Counted from the first letter of the stretch, positions 15,726 through 25,808 are shown. The stretch: 64,000 bases of DNA from Gordonia hankookensis (GCF_014673215.1 NZ_JACWMS010000001.1:62001-126000); one strand, 5' to 3'. The notes: generated by a model from the letters alone, not told the origin. Numbers and translations: made by a program.

Positions 15726-16154
15726 TCAGGCCTCCGCGGCGTCCAGGGTTTCGAGGAATTCGTCCATCGGGATACGACCGGCGGACACCATCTGGCCACC
15801 GTTTCGTCGCAGTGCTGCAGCAAAGCCTGCAGCCCAGGCATTTTCGTACACAAGGATCGCCGCTGCGGTCCCCGGCTGCAGCACCGATGCTGCTTCGGAG
15901 ACGTCGTCCGTCGAGATCAGATCGGTGGCAACACCGTCGAAAACCTCGAAATCGGCGCCCAGCTGGTCGAGTTCGATCTGGGTGATCGAGCCGTCCTCGT
16001 CCTTCATCACGAAGGCGAGATCGATGATGCGGATGACTCCGCGATCCACCAGGTCGATCAGGTAGGGAATCGCCTCTCCGGTCGGCTGCTTGTCTGGCCA
16101 TTCCAAAACGACATAGTCGATGGGTCCGAGCTCTTGGGCGGCTTCTTCGGTCAT
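15726..16154 (-). CDS. DUF6325 family protein
   Basis: A 142-residue acidic protein with the family pattern ELGPIDYVVLEWPDKQPTGE, YLIDLVDRGVIRIIDLAFV and ENAWAAGFAAALRRNGGQMV. It belongs to DUF6325, a group with no known activity that typically accompanies SHOCT proteins. A GAGG ribosome site precedes the ATG; the SHOCT gene follows 46 bases downstream, probably in one operon. No membrane segment. Confidence 0.8.
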   Translation of the reverse strand: MTEEAAQELGPIDYVVLEWPDKQPTGEAIPYLIDLVDRGVIRIIDLAFVMKDEDGSITQIELDQLGADFEVFDGVATDLISTDDVSEAASVLQPGTAAAILVYENAWAAGFAAALRRNGGQMVSAGRIPMDEFLETLDAAEA

Positions 16155-16331
16155 GAAAACCTCGCTGCATCGCGATTGACAGGTGGTGATCGACCCTCCC
16201 GCATCGCGCGGAAACGACGACCCTGCGAACGATCCTAGTGCGAAGAGGTGGCTGTGCCGCTGCGTTCGACCGCATTTTCATCCCGGCCGGGTGAGAGGTG
16301 GATCCACCACGGGATCAGGGCAGGTCATCGC

Positions 16332-16337
16332 TAGGCT
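16332..16337 (+). promoter_or_regulatory. -10 element of a probable leaderless mRNA (DUF998 gene)
   Basis: TAGGCT fits TANNNT and ends 6 bases before the GTG at 16344. No ribosome site is seen. Confidence 0.45.
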
Positions 16338-16343
16338 GTCTGG

Positions 16344-17060
16344 GTGACGTCCGCCTCGCCCCGACCCAGGCCGGGGCGTGTCGTCGCGGCGGGACTCCTG
16401 GTGGCACTCGCCGGTATCTGCTATTCGTCCTGGGTTCTGGAGTTCCTCTGGCCAAGTCCGCTCGATCCGTTCCGCAGTTTCCTGAGCGAACTGGACGCCG
16501 CACACCGCCCTCATCGCGAGGTGTACGTCGCGGGCGACATCACCACCTCGTGTTGCGCGATGCTCGCTGCGGTCGTACTGCTCGTGCCGCGACCCGTGTT
16601 CCGCGGGTTTCCGGCGATCACCGCGGTGGTGGCGCTTGGCACATTCGGGATGTCGACGATTGCCGACGCCCTCATGCCGATCGAGTGCATTCCCGGGGTC
16701 GACGCCGGCTGCCCGAACGAGCCAAGCGGAATCCTCCCGCAGCTACACCACATTCACGCCCTGACGAGCACGCTGGCGGTCTTCTCCATCTTCACCGCGA
16801 TGATCGCGGCGACGGTCGCCGCCTACCGGTCGGGCACATGGCCGGAACTACGGGTGGTCGGGAGCACCGTGCTGGGCGTGATCGTGGTGTCGACGGTGTG
16901 GATGTTGGCGGCCGACAACCTCTCGGGCGATTTTCGTCTCGGTCTCGCCCAGCGCATCCAGGTCGGGGGGATGACGGTGTGGCTGATGATCTGGGGCTGG
17001 GCGATCGTCGCGTCGCGGCACGGCCGCGGCGCGGGCCACACACGGATGTCGGACGGGTGA
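16344..17060 (+). CDS. DUF998 family membrane protein
   Basis: A 238-residue membrane protein with about six hydrophobic segments. It shows DUF998 features: PLDPFRSFLSELDAAHRPHR near the first helix, a DITTSCCAML helix start, an ADALMPIEC-x7-C loop between helices and a His-containing HHIHALTSTLAVFSIF helix. Function of the family is unknown. The GTG start is supported by the leaderless -10 element; the stop lies two bases from the end of the convergent fadD gene. Confidence 0.82.
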   Translation: MTSASPRPRPGRVVAAGLLVALAGICYSSWVLEFLWPSPLDPFRSFLSELDAAHRPHREVYVAGDITTSCCAMLAAVVLLVPRPVFRGFPAITAVVALGTFGMSTIADALMPIECIPGVDAGCPNEPSGILPQLHHIHALTSTLAVFSIFTAMIAATVAAYRSGTWPELRVVGSTVLGVIVVSTVWMLAADNLSGDFRLGLAQRIQVGGMTVWLMIWGWAIVASRHGRGAGHTRMSDG

Positions 17061-17062
17061 CG

Positions 17063-18898
17063 TCAGCGCAGATCGATGACGTCGCTCCCGGGCGACTCCC
17101 CGTACATGCCGCCGATTCGATCCGCGTATTTCGTCGCAATCGGCTTTCGCCGCAACTTCATCGTCGGCGTCAGTTCGTCACCACCCGGGTCCCAGGCGGC
17201 AGGCACCATGGTGAAGCGCTTGATCTGTTCGACCCTCGACAGTTTGCCGTTGCCCTCCCGGATCGCGGCGGTGACCTCCTCGATCACCTCGCGCCTACGC
17301 GACAGCGTCGCGATGTCCGCATCCGGGATGTTCAGGTTCTTCGCTCGCGCCGCGGCCGCATCGGGATCCAGGACGACGAGCGCGACGATGTACGGCTTGT
17401 CGTCCCCGATCGCCACCACCTGTCCGATCAGTGACGACGCCGCCTTCATCGCGTTCTCGATGTTCGTGGGCGACATGTTCTTGCCGGCCTCGTTGATGAT
17501 CAGTTCCTTCTTACGATCAACAATCGTCACATTGCCCTGGCCGTCGATGGTGGCGATGTCACCGGTGGCGAGCCAGCCGTCGGCATCGATGGCGTCGGCA
17601 GTCTTGTCCGGTTGCTTGCGATAGCCGCGCATCACCACCGGACCACGGATGAGGAGCTCACCGTCGGCGGCGAGTTTCGTCTCCACACCGGCGACCGGCT
17701 TTCCGACAGTACCGATCGCGAGATTCTCCGCAGTGGTCATCGTGGACACCCCGGTGGTCTCCGACATCCCCCAGACCTCCAACACCGGAACACCGAGGCC
17801 GAGGAAGAACTGCAGCACCTCGGGCGGAATCGCCGCCGCGCCGGAACCGGCGAACGTGACCTGGTCCATCCCGATGGCGGCCCGGACCTTGTGCAATACC
17901 AGCTTGTCGGCGAGCCCGTGCTGGAGTCCACCGACCAGCCCGTCGCCGCGTCCCTCGAGATGCGCCTTCGCGGAGGCGGCTCCGGCCCCGAGCGCCCACG
18001 CCGCCAGGTTCTTCTTCACAGGGCTCGATTCCTCGGCCATCTTCGCCTCGATCCCCGCACGGATCTTCTGCCAGACCCGTGGCACACCGAAGAAGAACGT
18101 CGGCCGCACCTCCGGTAGTGCGGCGGCGATCTCGCGCGGGTCCGGAACGGTCGTCACCTGGATACCGCGGACCATGTTCGCCGCATGCGAGGACACGCGG
18201 TCGGCGATGTGGGCAGCGGGCAGGTACGAGATGACCCGATCGTCGAAGCCCGCGTCGACATGTTCTTCGAGAGCGGCGAGCTCGGCGATGATGTTGCGGT
18301 GGGTGATCTCCACGCCCTTCGGCGGGCCGGTGGTACCCGAGGTGTAGATGAGGGTCGCCAGATCTTCCGGTCGCACGGCGCGCCACGATCTCTCGAAATC
18401 GAAGTCATCGGGCGCTTCGGTCTGCTCCAGTTCGGCGAGAGTGATCGCGCCACTCGCGGCCCCGTCCACCACGATCGTCGTCGTGACCGCGGTGTCGGCG
18501 GCACGAACCGCCGGCAGGAAGACCTGCTCGGTGACCACCACGGCGTTCTCGGCGTTGCCGAACAGGTACTCGATCTGATCCGGCGAACTCGTGTTGTAGA
18601 TGGAGAACGGGATCGCCCCGAGGTGCAAGGCCGCGGTGTCGACCAGGTGGAACTCTGGCCGGTTGGTCAGCATGATGCCGACGGTGTCCCCACGTCGGAC
18701 GCCGACTGCGGCGAGCCCACCGGCGATCGCCTCGACGCGGGCGGCATACTGCGCCCAGGTGATCTCCTGGATTCCGCCGACGGTCCGGATCGCCACGCTG
18801 TCCGGACGTACCGTCGTCGTCAGTTGAAACGCCTCCGGCAAGGTCGCCACCGCGGTGCCGCTCTCGTGCGGAAATGTGATCTGCTCTGCGTCCGCCAT
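17063..18898 (-). CDS. fadD15: Long-chain fatty acid-CoA ligase (FadD15 type)
   Basis: A 611-residue ANL-superfamily enzyme that activates fatty acids to acyl-CoA through an acyl-adenylate. Signature: P-loop-like YTSGTTGPPKGVEITHRN, then PAAHIADRV, GAAAIPPEVLQFFLGLGV, EVWGMSETTGVSTMTTAENL, DGWLATGDIATIDGQGNV and DRKKELIINEAGKNMSPTNI with the catalytic Lys region near PTMKLRRKPI. Length and insert pattern match FadD15 (about 600 residues). The ATG at 18898 follows a GAGGA ribosome site; an upstream ATG would add 14 residues without one. Chain-length preference is not visible. Confidence 0.9.
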   Translation of the reverse strand: MADAEQITFPHESGTAVATLPEAFQLTTTVRPDSVAIRTVGGIQEITWAQYAARVEAIAGGLAAVGVRRGDTVGIMLTNRPEFHLVDTAALHLGAIPFSIYNTSSPDQIEYLFGNAENAVVVTEQVFLPAVRAADTAVTTTIVVDGAASGAITLAELEQTEAPDDFDFERSWRAVRPEDLATLIYTSGTTGPPKGVEITHRNIIAELAALEEHVDAGFDDRVISYLPAAHIADRVSSHAANMVRGIQVTTVPDPREIAAALPEVRPTFFFGVPRVWQKIRAGIEAKMAEESSPVKKNLAAWALGAGAASAKAHLEGRGDGLVGGLQHGLADKLVLHKVRAAIGMDQVTFAGSGAAAIPPEVLQFFLGLGVPVLEVWGMSETTGVSTMTTAENLAIGTVGKPVAGVETKLAADGELLIRGPVVMRGYRKQPDKTADAIDADGWLATGDIATIDGQGNVTIVDRKKELIINEAGKNMSPTNIENAMKAASSLIGQVVAIGDDKPYIVALVVLDPDAAAARAKNLNIPDADIATLSRRREVIEEVTAAIREGNGKLSRVEQIKRFTMVPAAWDPGGDELTPTMKLRRKPIATKYADRIGGMYGESPGSDVIDLR

Positions 18899-19040
18899 GA
18901 CCGGTGTCCTCGTTCCGCCCGACTGTGTGGTCGGCATCACAGTACCCAGTGATCACGCCGCCGGAAGAAGATCCACCACATTGGTAATGAGACAGTAAAA
19001 TCCGGACGTCAGTGCTGCAGTTCCTGCCGTGTGAACTCGC

Positions 19041-20978
19041 TCAGGCGCCGACCGGACGAACCTCCCACGAACCTCCGCCGGTCAGCTCGAGAACAGTGGT
19101 GTGGTGCTGATCGGTGGTGCTGCGGTGGCTGACGGACACCAAGATCGTCTCGGGTAGTTCCGCCCGGATCAGCGAATACAGCGAGTACTCCAGACCTTCG
19201 TCGACGGCCGAGGTCGCCTCGTCCATGAACACCACTTCGGGGCGGGTGAGCAGGATGCGCGCGAATGCCACGCGCTGCTGCTCCCCCGGCGACAGCACCT
19301 TCGACCAGTCTTCCTCCTCGTCGAGGCGATCGACGAGGTGCGGTAAGAACACCCGCTCCAACGCGGCCCGGATCGCGTCGTCGCCAACGTCGTCCGGCAG
19401 TGCCGGATATGCGACCGCGGTGCGTAGATCTCCGAGCGGGATGTAGGGGATCTGCGACAGGAACAGCGTGCGGTCGCCCGGCGGGCGGGCGAACTCGCCG
19501 TCGGCGAACGGCCAGAGCCCGGCCAGTCCGCGCAGCAGGGTCGTCTTGCCCGAACCCGACCGGCCCTTCACCACGATGGCGTCGCCCGGGTCGAGAGAGA
19601 GGCTGAGGTCGCGGATGAGTTCGTCGCCATCCGGGGTGGTGATGTCGACATCGGTGAGTCGCACGGCGCGGTCGCGGTCGGTGGTGGCGAGCACCGGCAA
19701 CTCACGTGACTCGTCGTTGGCGTCCTCGAGCCCGTTGAGTCGGATGAGTGCGGCACGGAAATCGGCGAACGAGTCGTAGGCCTCGCGGAAGAACGACAGC
19801 GAGTCGTGGACGTTGCCGAACGCCGACGCCGTCTGGTTCATGTCACCGAGGGTGATCGTGCCTGCGAAGAATCGCGGCGCCTGGATGATGTAGGCGAACA
19901 CCACCGACAACTGATTGACGACGAAGTTCCAGCCGGTGAACTTCAGGGTCCGGAAGACGATCTGCCAGAAGTTGCCGACCACGGCTCCGAATCGTTCGAG
20001 CAGGCCGGCACGTTCGACGCCCTCACCGTGATAGAGCGCGACGTTCTCGGCGCCGTCTCGAACTCGGACGAGTGCATATCGGAAGTTCGCCGTCAGGCGC
20101 TCCCGGAGGAAGTACAGGCGGATCAGCGGTCGGCCGATCCAGAACGCGATGACAGTGGTGATCAACACGAACATGTAGACGAACCACACCATCGCGCGCG
20201 GCACTTCGGTGCCGAACACGGACATGGGACCGGCGAGGTCCCACAGGATCTTCGTGAACGACACGATGGTGATGATCGCCGGGATCACACCGTTCGTCGA
20301 TGATCCGTTGTACCCGAAGACGAGCTGGCGGCTCGACGTCGCGACTGTCGTGATGTCCGTCTCGATGCGCTGGTCAGGGTTGTCGACCCCCGGCTGGATC
20401 GCCGAATCCGGCCCCTGAGGACGGGCCGCCTCGACAAACCTGTTCCGGTAGAAGGCCTTTCCACCGAGCCAGTCCGTGGTGTTGCGCGTTGTCATGTACT
20501 CGCGCAGCTTGATCTCGAAGGCGCTGCCCAGATACAGCTCGATGAGGGTTCGGACGATGTGGATCGCGGCGAGGACGCCGAAGATCCACATGGCCTTCCA
20601 GAAGGCCGACTTCCCGGCGTCCAGAGCATCTTGATTTCCCTGCGCAAGACCCTGGGCAGCGGTCTGGAGCGCCGTGAACATGTCGTTGCCCTGATACGAG
20701 AACAGGACAGTGACTCTCACTCCGGCAACCGCCAGCAGCAGCAGCACCCCGACCAGGCTCCACGCGAGCAGTCTGGTGTCGGAGTCGGTGAAGAAGCCAC
20801 CGGCGGTCCGCCAGTACTGCCGGCCCCAGTTGGTGAACCGCGCCAGCAGATAGCCGACGACCAGCACCCCGACGAGAGCGATCACGAACACGATGCCGAT
20901 CCACCGGAGCGAAGCCAATACCTCGCTGCCCCAGTCGATGCTGTCAGTCACCCTCTCCCCCATCCATCCGAAGGTCAC
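19041..20978 (-). CDS. bacA: ABC transporter of the SbmA/BacA-like type (Rv1819c homologue)
   Basis: A 645-residue fused permease/ATPase closely resembling M. tuberculosis Rv1819c, an importer of hydrophilic compounds including cobalamin and some peptides. The N-terminal part has six membrane segments with LFSYQGNDMFTALQ and DNPDQRIETDITT, then QAPRFFAGTITLGDMNQTAS. The ATPase has Walker A GRSGSGKTTLLRG, signature LSPGEQQRVAFARILL, Walker B VVFMDEATSAVD and the H-loop SVSHRS. The start is GTG at 20978; a GTG at 20951 with a strong GGGGGAG site nine codons later is an alternative. Monocistronic; convergent with nothing. Confidence 0.9.
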   Translation of the reverse strand: MTFGWMGERVTDSIDWGSEVLASLRWIGIVFVIALVGVLVVGYLLARFTNWGRQYWRTAGGFFTDSDTRLLAWSLVGVLLLLAVAGVRVTVLFSYQGNDMFTALQTAAQGLAQGNQDALDAGKSAFWKAMWIFGVLAAIHIVRTLIELYLGSAFEIKLREYMTTRNTTDWLGGKAFYRNRFVEAARPQGPDSAIQPGVDNPDQRIETDITTVATSSRQLVFGYNGSSTNGVIPAIITIVSFTKILWDLAGPMSVFGTEVPRAMVWFVYMFVLITTVIAFWIGRPLIRLYFLRERLTANFRYALVRVRDGAENVALYHGEGVERAGLLERFGAVVGNFWQIVFRTLKFTGWNFVVNQLSVVFAYIIQAPRFFAGTITLGDMNQTASAFGNVHDSLSFFREAYDSFADFRAALIRLNGLEDANDESRELPVLATTDRDRAVRLTDVDITTPDGDELIRDLSLSLDPGDAIVVKGRSGSGKTTLLRGLAGLWPFADGEFARPPGDRTLFLSQIPYIPLGDLRTAVAYPALPDDVGDDAIRAALERVFLPHLVDRLDEEEDWSKVLSPGEQQRVAFARILLTRPEVVFMDEATSAVDEGLEYSLYSLIRAELPETILVSVSHRSTTDQHHTTVLELTGGGSWEVRPVGA

Positions 20979-21068
20979 GTGTGGGTCCTGCCCGGAAACC
21001 GGCCAGGGTTCACAGAGATCGCCGCAGTCTAACCCGCGCCCTCGCTTACCACCCGTTAAGGCGGATGG

Positions 21069-21611
21069 TCAGGGAACAGGGCGCAGCACGACTCCCGACG
21101 AAAGCGCCGATTCGGACACGGTCTCCTGGAGGACGTCGCCGACGCGGACCACATATCCGTCGCGCCCCGACGCGACGTCGCGGGCACGGAACGGCATCTC
21201 GCATTGATTGCCGTCCCCGCTCTCGCGCTGACCCAGTGTGGTCGTCGACAATTCATCGCCGGTCTCGTCGTAGATCCGGACGGGCGCACCCGGAGCGATC
21301 CGCAGCGTCTGGCCCTGGGCAGTGGGACAGACCACCACACCGCGGGCGGTGAACGTTGTTCGATTCACCGTGCCGACCAACAGTGCCGCCACGGCGACCG
21401 CGGCCAGCGCCATGGCGGCGAGTGAGCTGATGATGATGATCGGCGATCGTGTGCTGCGCTGCCAGGTGCGCTGCGGCAGCATCGGTCCCGACCGCAGCCA
21501 GAACTGAGGAGGTTCGGTTGGCCCGGTGTGGGGACCCACCGGGCGGCCGGCGCCGGGGTGTTCCTGCGCCTGCGGCGCCACGTCGCGTCGAGGAGGCTGG
21601 GCGGAGGTCAT
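21069..21611 (-). CDS. Hypothetical membrane-anchored protein
   Basis: A 180-residue protein: a Pro/Arg-rich cytoplasmic N-terminus, one transmembrane helix (IIIISSLAAMALAAVAVAAL, about residues 58-81) and an extracytoplasmic C-terminal domain of about 100 residues with a single pair of cysteines (VVVCPTAQG and NQCEMPFRA) that could form a disulfide. I do not recognise a family. Located between the BacA-like transporter and tesB, on the same strand. Confidence 0.7.
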   Translation of the reverse strand: MTSAQPPRRDVAPQAQEHPGAGRPVGPHTGPTEPPQFWLRSGPMLPQRTWQRSTRSPIIIISSLAAMALAAVAVAALLVGTVNRTTFTARGVVVCPTAQGQTLRIAPGAPVRIYDETGDELSTTTLGQRESGDGNQCEMPFRARDVASGRDGYVVRVGDVLQETVSESALSSGVVLRPVP

Positions 21612-21635
21612 GGCATCAGTCTGCCAGCACGCGGG

Positions 21636-21690
21636 TGTGGTCTCGATACGCCGACTCGCCTGGCTGCTCGTCGGCCACTCGACCAGCGGT
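21636..21690. repeat. REP-like dispersed element, copy 1
   Basis: A roughly 50-base sequence beginning GGTCTCGATACG and ending CCACTCGACCAGCGG, with GGTC...GACC ends and an interior able to fold on itself (CTCG...CGTCG). A second copy with the same ends and orientation lies at 22606, the two flanking tesB. Similar short elements are common between genes in Gordonia-like genomes (from memory). Confidence 0.6.
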
Positions 21691-21700
21691 CGGCCGGGGC

Positions 21701-22576
21701 TCAGTTCTTCGGCGGGAAGTACTTGATCAGGGCCTCTTGGACGACCGAGGTCGCCAGGGTGCCGTCACGCTTCCAGAACCGGCCCGATCCCATGCCGCGA
21801 CTTCCGGTCGCGACCGGCGACCGAGTGGCGTACAGCAACCAATCGTCGAAGCGGAATTCGCGGTGGAACCACATCGAATGGTTGACGGTGGCGGCGAAGA
21901 GCCGGTCGATCCCCCACGAGAGGCCGTGTGTGGTGATGATCGAGTCGAGCACCGTGGTGTCGGAGGCATAGCACATCGCGGCGACGTGCATGATCGGATC
22001 GTCGGGCAACACACCGTCGGTCTTCATCCACACCCGGTTGTCCGTGAGGGTGGCCCCGGCGTCGCGCATCTTCCAGGTCGGATCGTTGGCGAACCGGATG
22101 TCGATGGGGTGCAACGCATTGACGAACGTGGCAATACGATCCTCGTAACCCTTGAAATGCTCGCCGAGCGGCGGCAAGTCCTCCGGGTAAGGCACCTGCG
22201 GGATCTCCACGGCGTGCTCGAGACCGACCGTGTTGTCCTGGAAGGCGACCAGCATCGTGAACACCTCGGAGCCGTCCTGCATCGCGGTCACCTGTCGGTT
22301 CGCGAACGACTTCCCGTCACGAAACCGCGCGACGTGATACTCCATGGGCTTACTGACATCGCCACCCCTGATGAAGTGGGCGTGCAACGCGTGAATCGGC
22401 GGGTTCCCCCGGGTGATGGTGCGGCCGGCCGCCACCACTCCCTGCGCGAGCAGCTGCCCACCGAACGTGCGCGCCGTCTTCTGCTCCGGGTGCTGGCCGA
22501 TGAACAGGTCGTCGTCGCGCTGCTCGACGTCGAGCAGCGCGAGCAGTTTGCCGAGATCCTCGGATTGGTCGGTCAT
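21701..22576 (-). CDS. tesB: Acyl-CoA thioesterase II
   Basis: A 291-residue TesB-type double hot-dog enzyme that hydrolyses acyl-CoA to fatty acid and CoA. Landmarks: RTFGGQLLAQGVVAAGRTI and HALHAHFIRGGD in the first hot-dog, RQVTAMQDGSEVF, and the second domain with CYASDTTVLDSI (the conserved catalytic Asp region) and NHSMWFHREFRFDDWLLY. Length matches the family. It lies just downstream of pyk, as tesB does in mycobacteria (Rv1617-Rv1618 order). REP-like repeats flank it on both sides. Confidence 0.93.
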   Translation of the reverse strand: MTDQSEDLGKLLALLDVEQRDDDLFIGQHPEQKTARTFGGQLLAQGVVAAGRTITRGNPPIHALHAHFIRGGDVSKPMEYHVARFRDGKSFANRQVTAMQDGSEVFTMLVAFQDNTVGLEHAVEIPQVPYPEDLPPLGEHFKGYEDRIATFVNALHPIDIRFANDPTWKMRDAGATLTDNRVWMKTDGVLPDDPIMHVAAMCYASDTTVLDSIITTHGLSWGIDRLFAATVNHSMWFHREFRFDDWLLYATRSPVATGSRGMGSGRFWKRDGTLATSVVQEALIKYFPPKN

Positions 22577-22605
22577 GAGAGCACACCCTATGCCCTCGGG
22601 GAGAG

Positions 22606-22650
22606 CGGTCTCGATACGACTCCTCGCCGCGCTCGTCGTCCACTCGACCG
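22606..22650. repeat. REP-like dispersed element, copy 2
   Basis: Begins CGGTCTCGATACGACTCCTC and ends CCACTCGACC, sharing the ends and core of the copy at 21636. It occupies most of the 119-base gap between pyk and tesB. Confidence 0.6.
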
Positions 22651-22695
22651 ACGCGACGACACGACTCCAGCGGCGGAAGGACTACAGCGACCGGG

Positions 22696-24129
22696 TCAAT
22701 GGTCCTGCTCGCCGATCCGGTGAACGTGAATCATGTTGGTGGAGCCCACTGTTCCGGGCGGAGCACCCGCGACGATCACCACCACGTCGCCTTCTTTGAG
22801 ACGTCCGATGCGCAGGAGTTGCAGGTCGACCTGATCGATCATGTGATCTGTGGTGTCGACGTGATCGACGATGAACGTCTCGGTGCCCCAGCTCAGCGCC
22901 AGCTGGCTTCGCACCTCCTGGGTCGGCGTGAAGGCCAGCAGCGGGAGCCGCGAGTGCAGTCGGGCCAGCCGGCGGACCGTGTCGCCCGACTGCGTGAACG
23001 CCACGAGCGCCTTCACCTCCAGTCGTTCACCGATGTCGCGAGCGGCGTAGGAGATGATGCCGCGCTTGGTACGCGGCACGTGCGACAGCGGCGGGACGTC
23101 GCGGGACCCGCCCTCGACCGCACGCGCGATCTTGTCCATCGTCAGCACCGAATCGATCGGCCATTTGCCCACCGAGGTCTCACCGGACAGCATCACGGCG
23201 TCGGCACCATCGAGGACCGCGTTGGCGACGTCGGAGGCCTCGGCGCGGGTGGGTCGCGAGTTCTCGATCATCGAGTCCAACATCTGGGTTGCGACGATGA
23301 CCGGCTTGGCGTTCTCCCGGGCCATCTGGATCGCCCGCTTCTGGACCAGCGGAACCTCTTCGAGGGGCAACTCGACGCCGAGGTCACCACGGGCGACCAT
23401 GATGGCGTCGAACGCGAGCACGATGGCCTCGAGATTGTCGATGGCCTCAGGCTTCTCCAGCTTCGCGATCACCGGCACGCGCCGCCCCACACGGTCCATG
23501 ACCTCGTGGACCAGCTCGATGTCGGCCGGACTGCGGACAAAGGACAGGGCGATCATGTCGACACCCAGTTCCAGCGCGAACTCCAGGTCGGCGATGTCTT
23601 TCTCGGACATCGCGGGCACCGACACGTTCACGCCTGGCAACGACAGGCCCTTGTTGTTGCTGACCGGTCCGCCCTCGGTCACCGTGCACACCACGTCGTT
23701 GCCGTCGACGGCGGTGGCGACCAGGCCGACCTTGCCGTCGTCGACGAGCAGTCGGTCACCGGGTTTGGCGTCGGCGGCCAGGTGTTTGTAGGTGGTCGAC
23801 ACGCGATCGTGCGTACCGACGATGTCGTCGACGGTGACCCGCACTTCCTCGCCCGTCGCCCACAGCACCTCGCCGTTCGGCGCGCCGGTGTCCTCGAACT
23901 TTCCGAGGCGGATCTTCGGGCCCTGCAGGTCGGCGAGAATGCCGACGGCCTTCTCGGTGGCATCGCTCGCCTTTCGCACCCTGGCGTAGACCTCGCGGTG
24001 CACGTCATGGGTGCCGTGGCTCATGTTCATCCGGGCCACGTCCATCCCGGCCTCGACGAGCTCTTTGAGCTTCTCGTCGCTGCTGGTCGCCGGGCCGAGG
24101 GTGCAGACAATCTTTGTTCGCCGCGTCAC
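22696..24129 (-). CDS. pyk: Pyruvate kinase
   Basis: A 477-residue pyruvate kinase (phosphoenolpyruvate + ADP to pyruvate + ATP). Landmarks: RRTKIVCTLGPATSS, the substrate-binding GMDVARMNMSHG, the active-site segment VPVIAKLEKPEAIDN, MVARGDLGVELPLEEVP, and NSRPTRAEASDVANAVLDG followed by MLSGETSVG. The GTG at 24129 is chosen because AAGGTG sits 6 bases upstream and the protein then begins MTRRTKIVC like its relatives; a GTG at 24138 is the alternative. Neighbour of tesB as in mycobacteria. Confidence 0.95.
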   Translation of the reverse strand: MTRRTKIVCTLGPATSSDEKLKELVEAGMDVARMNMSHGTHDVHREVYARVRKASDATEKAVGILADLQGPKIRLGKFEDTGAPNGEVLWATGEEVRVTVDDIVGTHDRVSTTYKHLAADAKPGDRLLVDDGKVGLVATAVDGNDVVCTVTEGGPVSNNKGLSLPGVNVSVPAMSEKDIADLEFALELGVDMIALSFVRSPADIELVHEVMDRVGRRVPVIAKLEKPEAIDNLEAIVLAFDAIMVARGDLGVELPLEEVPLVQKRAIQMARENAKPVIVATQMLDSMIENSRPTRAEASDVANAVLDGADAVMLSGETSVGKWPIDSVLTMDKIARAVEGGSRDVPPLSHVPRTKRGIISYAARDIGERLEVKALVAFTQSGDTVRRLARLHSRLPLLAFTPTQEVRSQLALSWGTETFIVDHVDTTDHMIDQVDLQLLRIGRLKEGDVVVIVAGAPPGTVGSTNMIHVHRIGEQDH

Positions 24130-24302
24130 TGTGTTCACCTTAGTCCCGTTGGATCGCCATCTCTATCCCGGCGCGGATTGGTCACCTGCCGGACAACCAC
24201 AGTTCGAGCAGGTCAGCGCAGTAACCGGGGTGGTCGCGAACACAATGAAACCAACGCTGCCCGCGCGAGTTGCGGGTCGTGCCGACCTGCTCTGTGGTCC
24301 CG

Positions 24303-25808
24303 TCACCGCACCGACAGCGGCAGAGTCGCCGGCCGCACCGGCGACGGCAGGTCGGACTCGCCCATCAAGAGCTCGTCGACCGCGCGCGCGGTCGATCGGC
24401 CCTCGGCAATCGCCCAGACCACCAGAGAGGCGCCACGATGGGCGTCTCCGCACACGAAGACACCGGGGGCGTCTGTTTGCCAGTCACTGCCGCACGACAG
24501 CGCACCGCGCCCGTTGGGCTCGAGTTCGAGATCGGTCAGCAGCGGCCCTCGTGTGACGCCGGCGAACCCGATGGCGAACAGGGCCATCTCGCACGGGATC
24601 TCGAACTCGTCGCCGACCGGGGTGACCACCCGTCGCCCGTCCGGCTCGCGGACCACCTCTACTTCTGCGAGTACCAGCGTGGTCACGTTGCCGTCCTCGT
24701 CGCCGACGAACCGCTGGACTGCGACCTGATACTTCCGCTCACCGCCCTCGGCGTGCGCGGATGATGTCCGCATCACCAACGGCCATGTGGGCCATGGTGA
24801 CCGGTTCTCGTCGCGGTCGCTGGGCAGTTCGGGGTTGTAGTCGAGCTGAACCACCGAGGCCGCGCCCTGGCGATGGGCGGTCCCGAGGCAGTCGGCACCG
24901 GTGTCGCCACCGCCGATGATGACGACATGCTTGCCCGCGGCGGAGATCGGCGACGGACCGTCGCCTTCGCATTCGCGATTGGCGGGTACGAGATGTTCCA
25001 TCGCGAGATGCACGCCACTCAGCTCGCGACCCGGCACCGGGTTGTCGCGGGCCTCCATCGCGCCGATCGCCAGCACGACAGCGTCATGGCGCGAGCGCAG
25101 CTCCTCGACCGACATATCGGTACCGACCTCGCAGCTGGTGACGAACTCGGTTCCCTCGGCGCGCATCTGGGCGATCCGCCGATCGATGTCGGACTTCTGC
25201 AGCTTGTACTCGGGGATGCCGTAGCGCAGCAGCCCGCCGAGCCGATCATCGCGTTCGTATACGGTCACCTCGTGGCCGGCTCGCGTGAGTTGCTGTGCGG
25301 CAGCAAGTCCTGCAGGGCCCGAACCCACGACCCCCACCGACTTTCCCGACCGCGCGGCGGGCGGCTCCGGTCCGATGATGCCCTCCGCCCACGATTCGTA
25401 GGCGATGGTCTTCTCGACACGTTTGATGGTGACGCTGCCCCCGGTGGTGGCCTCCGAGATCGACAACACGCAGGCTGCCTCGCAGGGCGCCGGGCACACC
25501 ATCCCGGTGAACTCGGGAAAGTTGTTGGTGGCGTGCAGCCGACTACTCGCCGCGTCCCAACGTCCGCGGCGGACCAGGTCGTTCCATTCCGGGATCAGAT
25601 TTCCCAGCGGACATCCCGCGGTGCCGGAATGGCAGAACGGGATTCCGCAGTCCATGCAGCGGGTGGCCTGTTCGGACACGTCGGCCATCTCCTGCAACGG
25701 GTTCTCGCCGTGGTGGTAGACGTCGTGCCAGTCCTGTACCCGCTCGGCGATCGGACGGTACTTCGATTCTCTCTTGGGGATCTCCAGGAACCCGCGCGGA
25801 TCAGCCAC
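24303..25808 (-). CDS. gltD: Glutamate synthase (NADPH) small subunit
   Basis: A 501-residue GltD that passes electrons from NADPH through FAD and [4Fe-4S] clusters to GltB. N-terminal cysteines [20 protein letters not shown] and [11 protein letters not shown] bind the clusters; [15 protein letters not shown] is the FAD Rossmann motif and [14 protein letters not shown] the NADPH one. The start is a GTG at 25806-25808 ([19 protein letters not shown]), overlapping the end of gltB by eight bases, so the subunits are co-translated. Confidence 0.95.
   Translation of the reverse strand: MADPRGFLEIPKRESKYRPIAERVQDWHDVYHHGENPLQEMADVSEQATRCMDCGIPFCHSGTAGCPLGNLIPEWNDLVRRGRWDAASSRLHATNNFPEFTGMVCPAPCEAACVLSISEATTGGSVTIKRVEKTIAYESWAEGIIGPEPPAARSGKSVGVVGSGPAGLAAAQQLTRAGHEVTVYERDDRLGGLLRYGIPEYKLQKSDIDRRIAQMRAEGTEFVTSCEVGTDMSVEELRSRHDAVVLAIGAMEARDNPVPGRELSGVHLAMEHLVPANRECEGDGPSPISAAGKHVVIIGGGDTGADCLGTAHRQGAASVVQLDYNPELPSDRDENRSPWPTWPLVMRTSSAHAEGGERKYQVAVQRFVGDEDGNVTTLVLAEVEVVREPDGRRVVTPVGDEFEIPCEMALFAIGFAGVTRGPLLTDLELEPNGRGALSCGSDWQTDAPGVFVCGDAHRGASLVVWAIAEGRSTARAVDELLMGESDLPSPVRPATLPLSVR

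Noticed and set aside
22699..24729. 676-codon plus-strand frame opposite pyk
   Set aside because: Antisense to an unambiguous pyruvate kinase; low-complexity His/Asp/Arg content.
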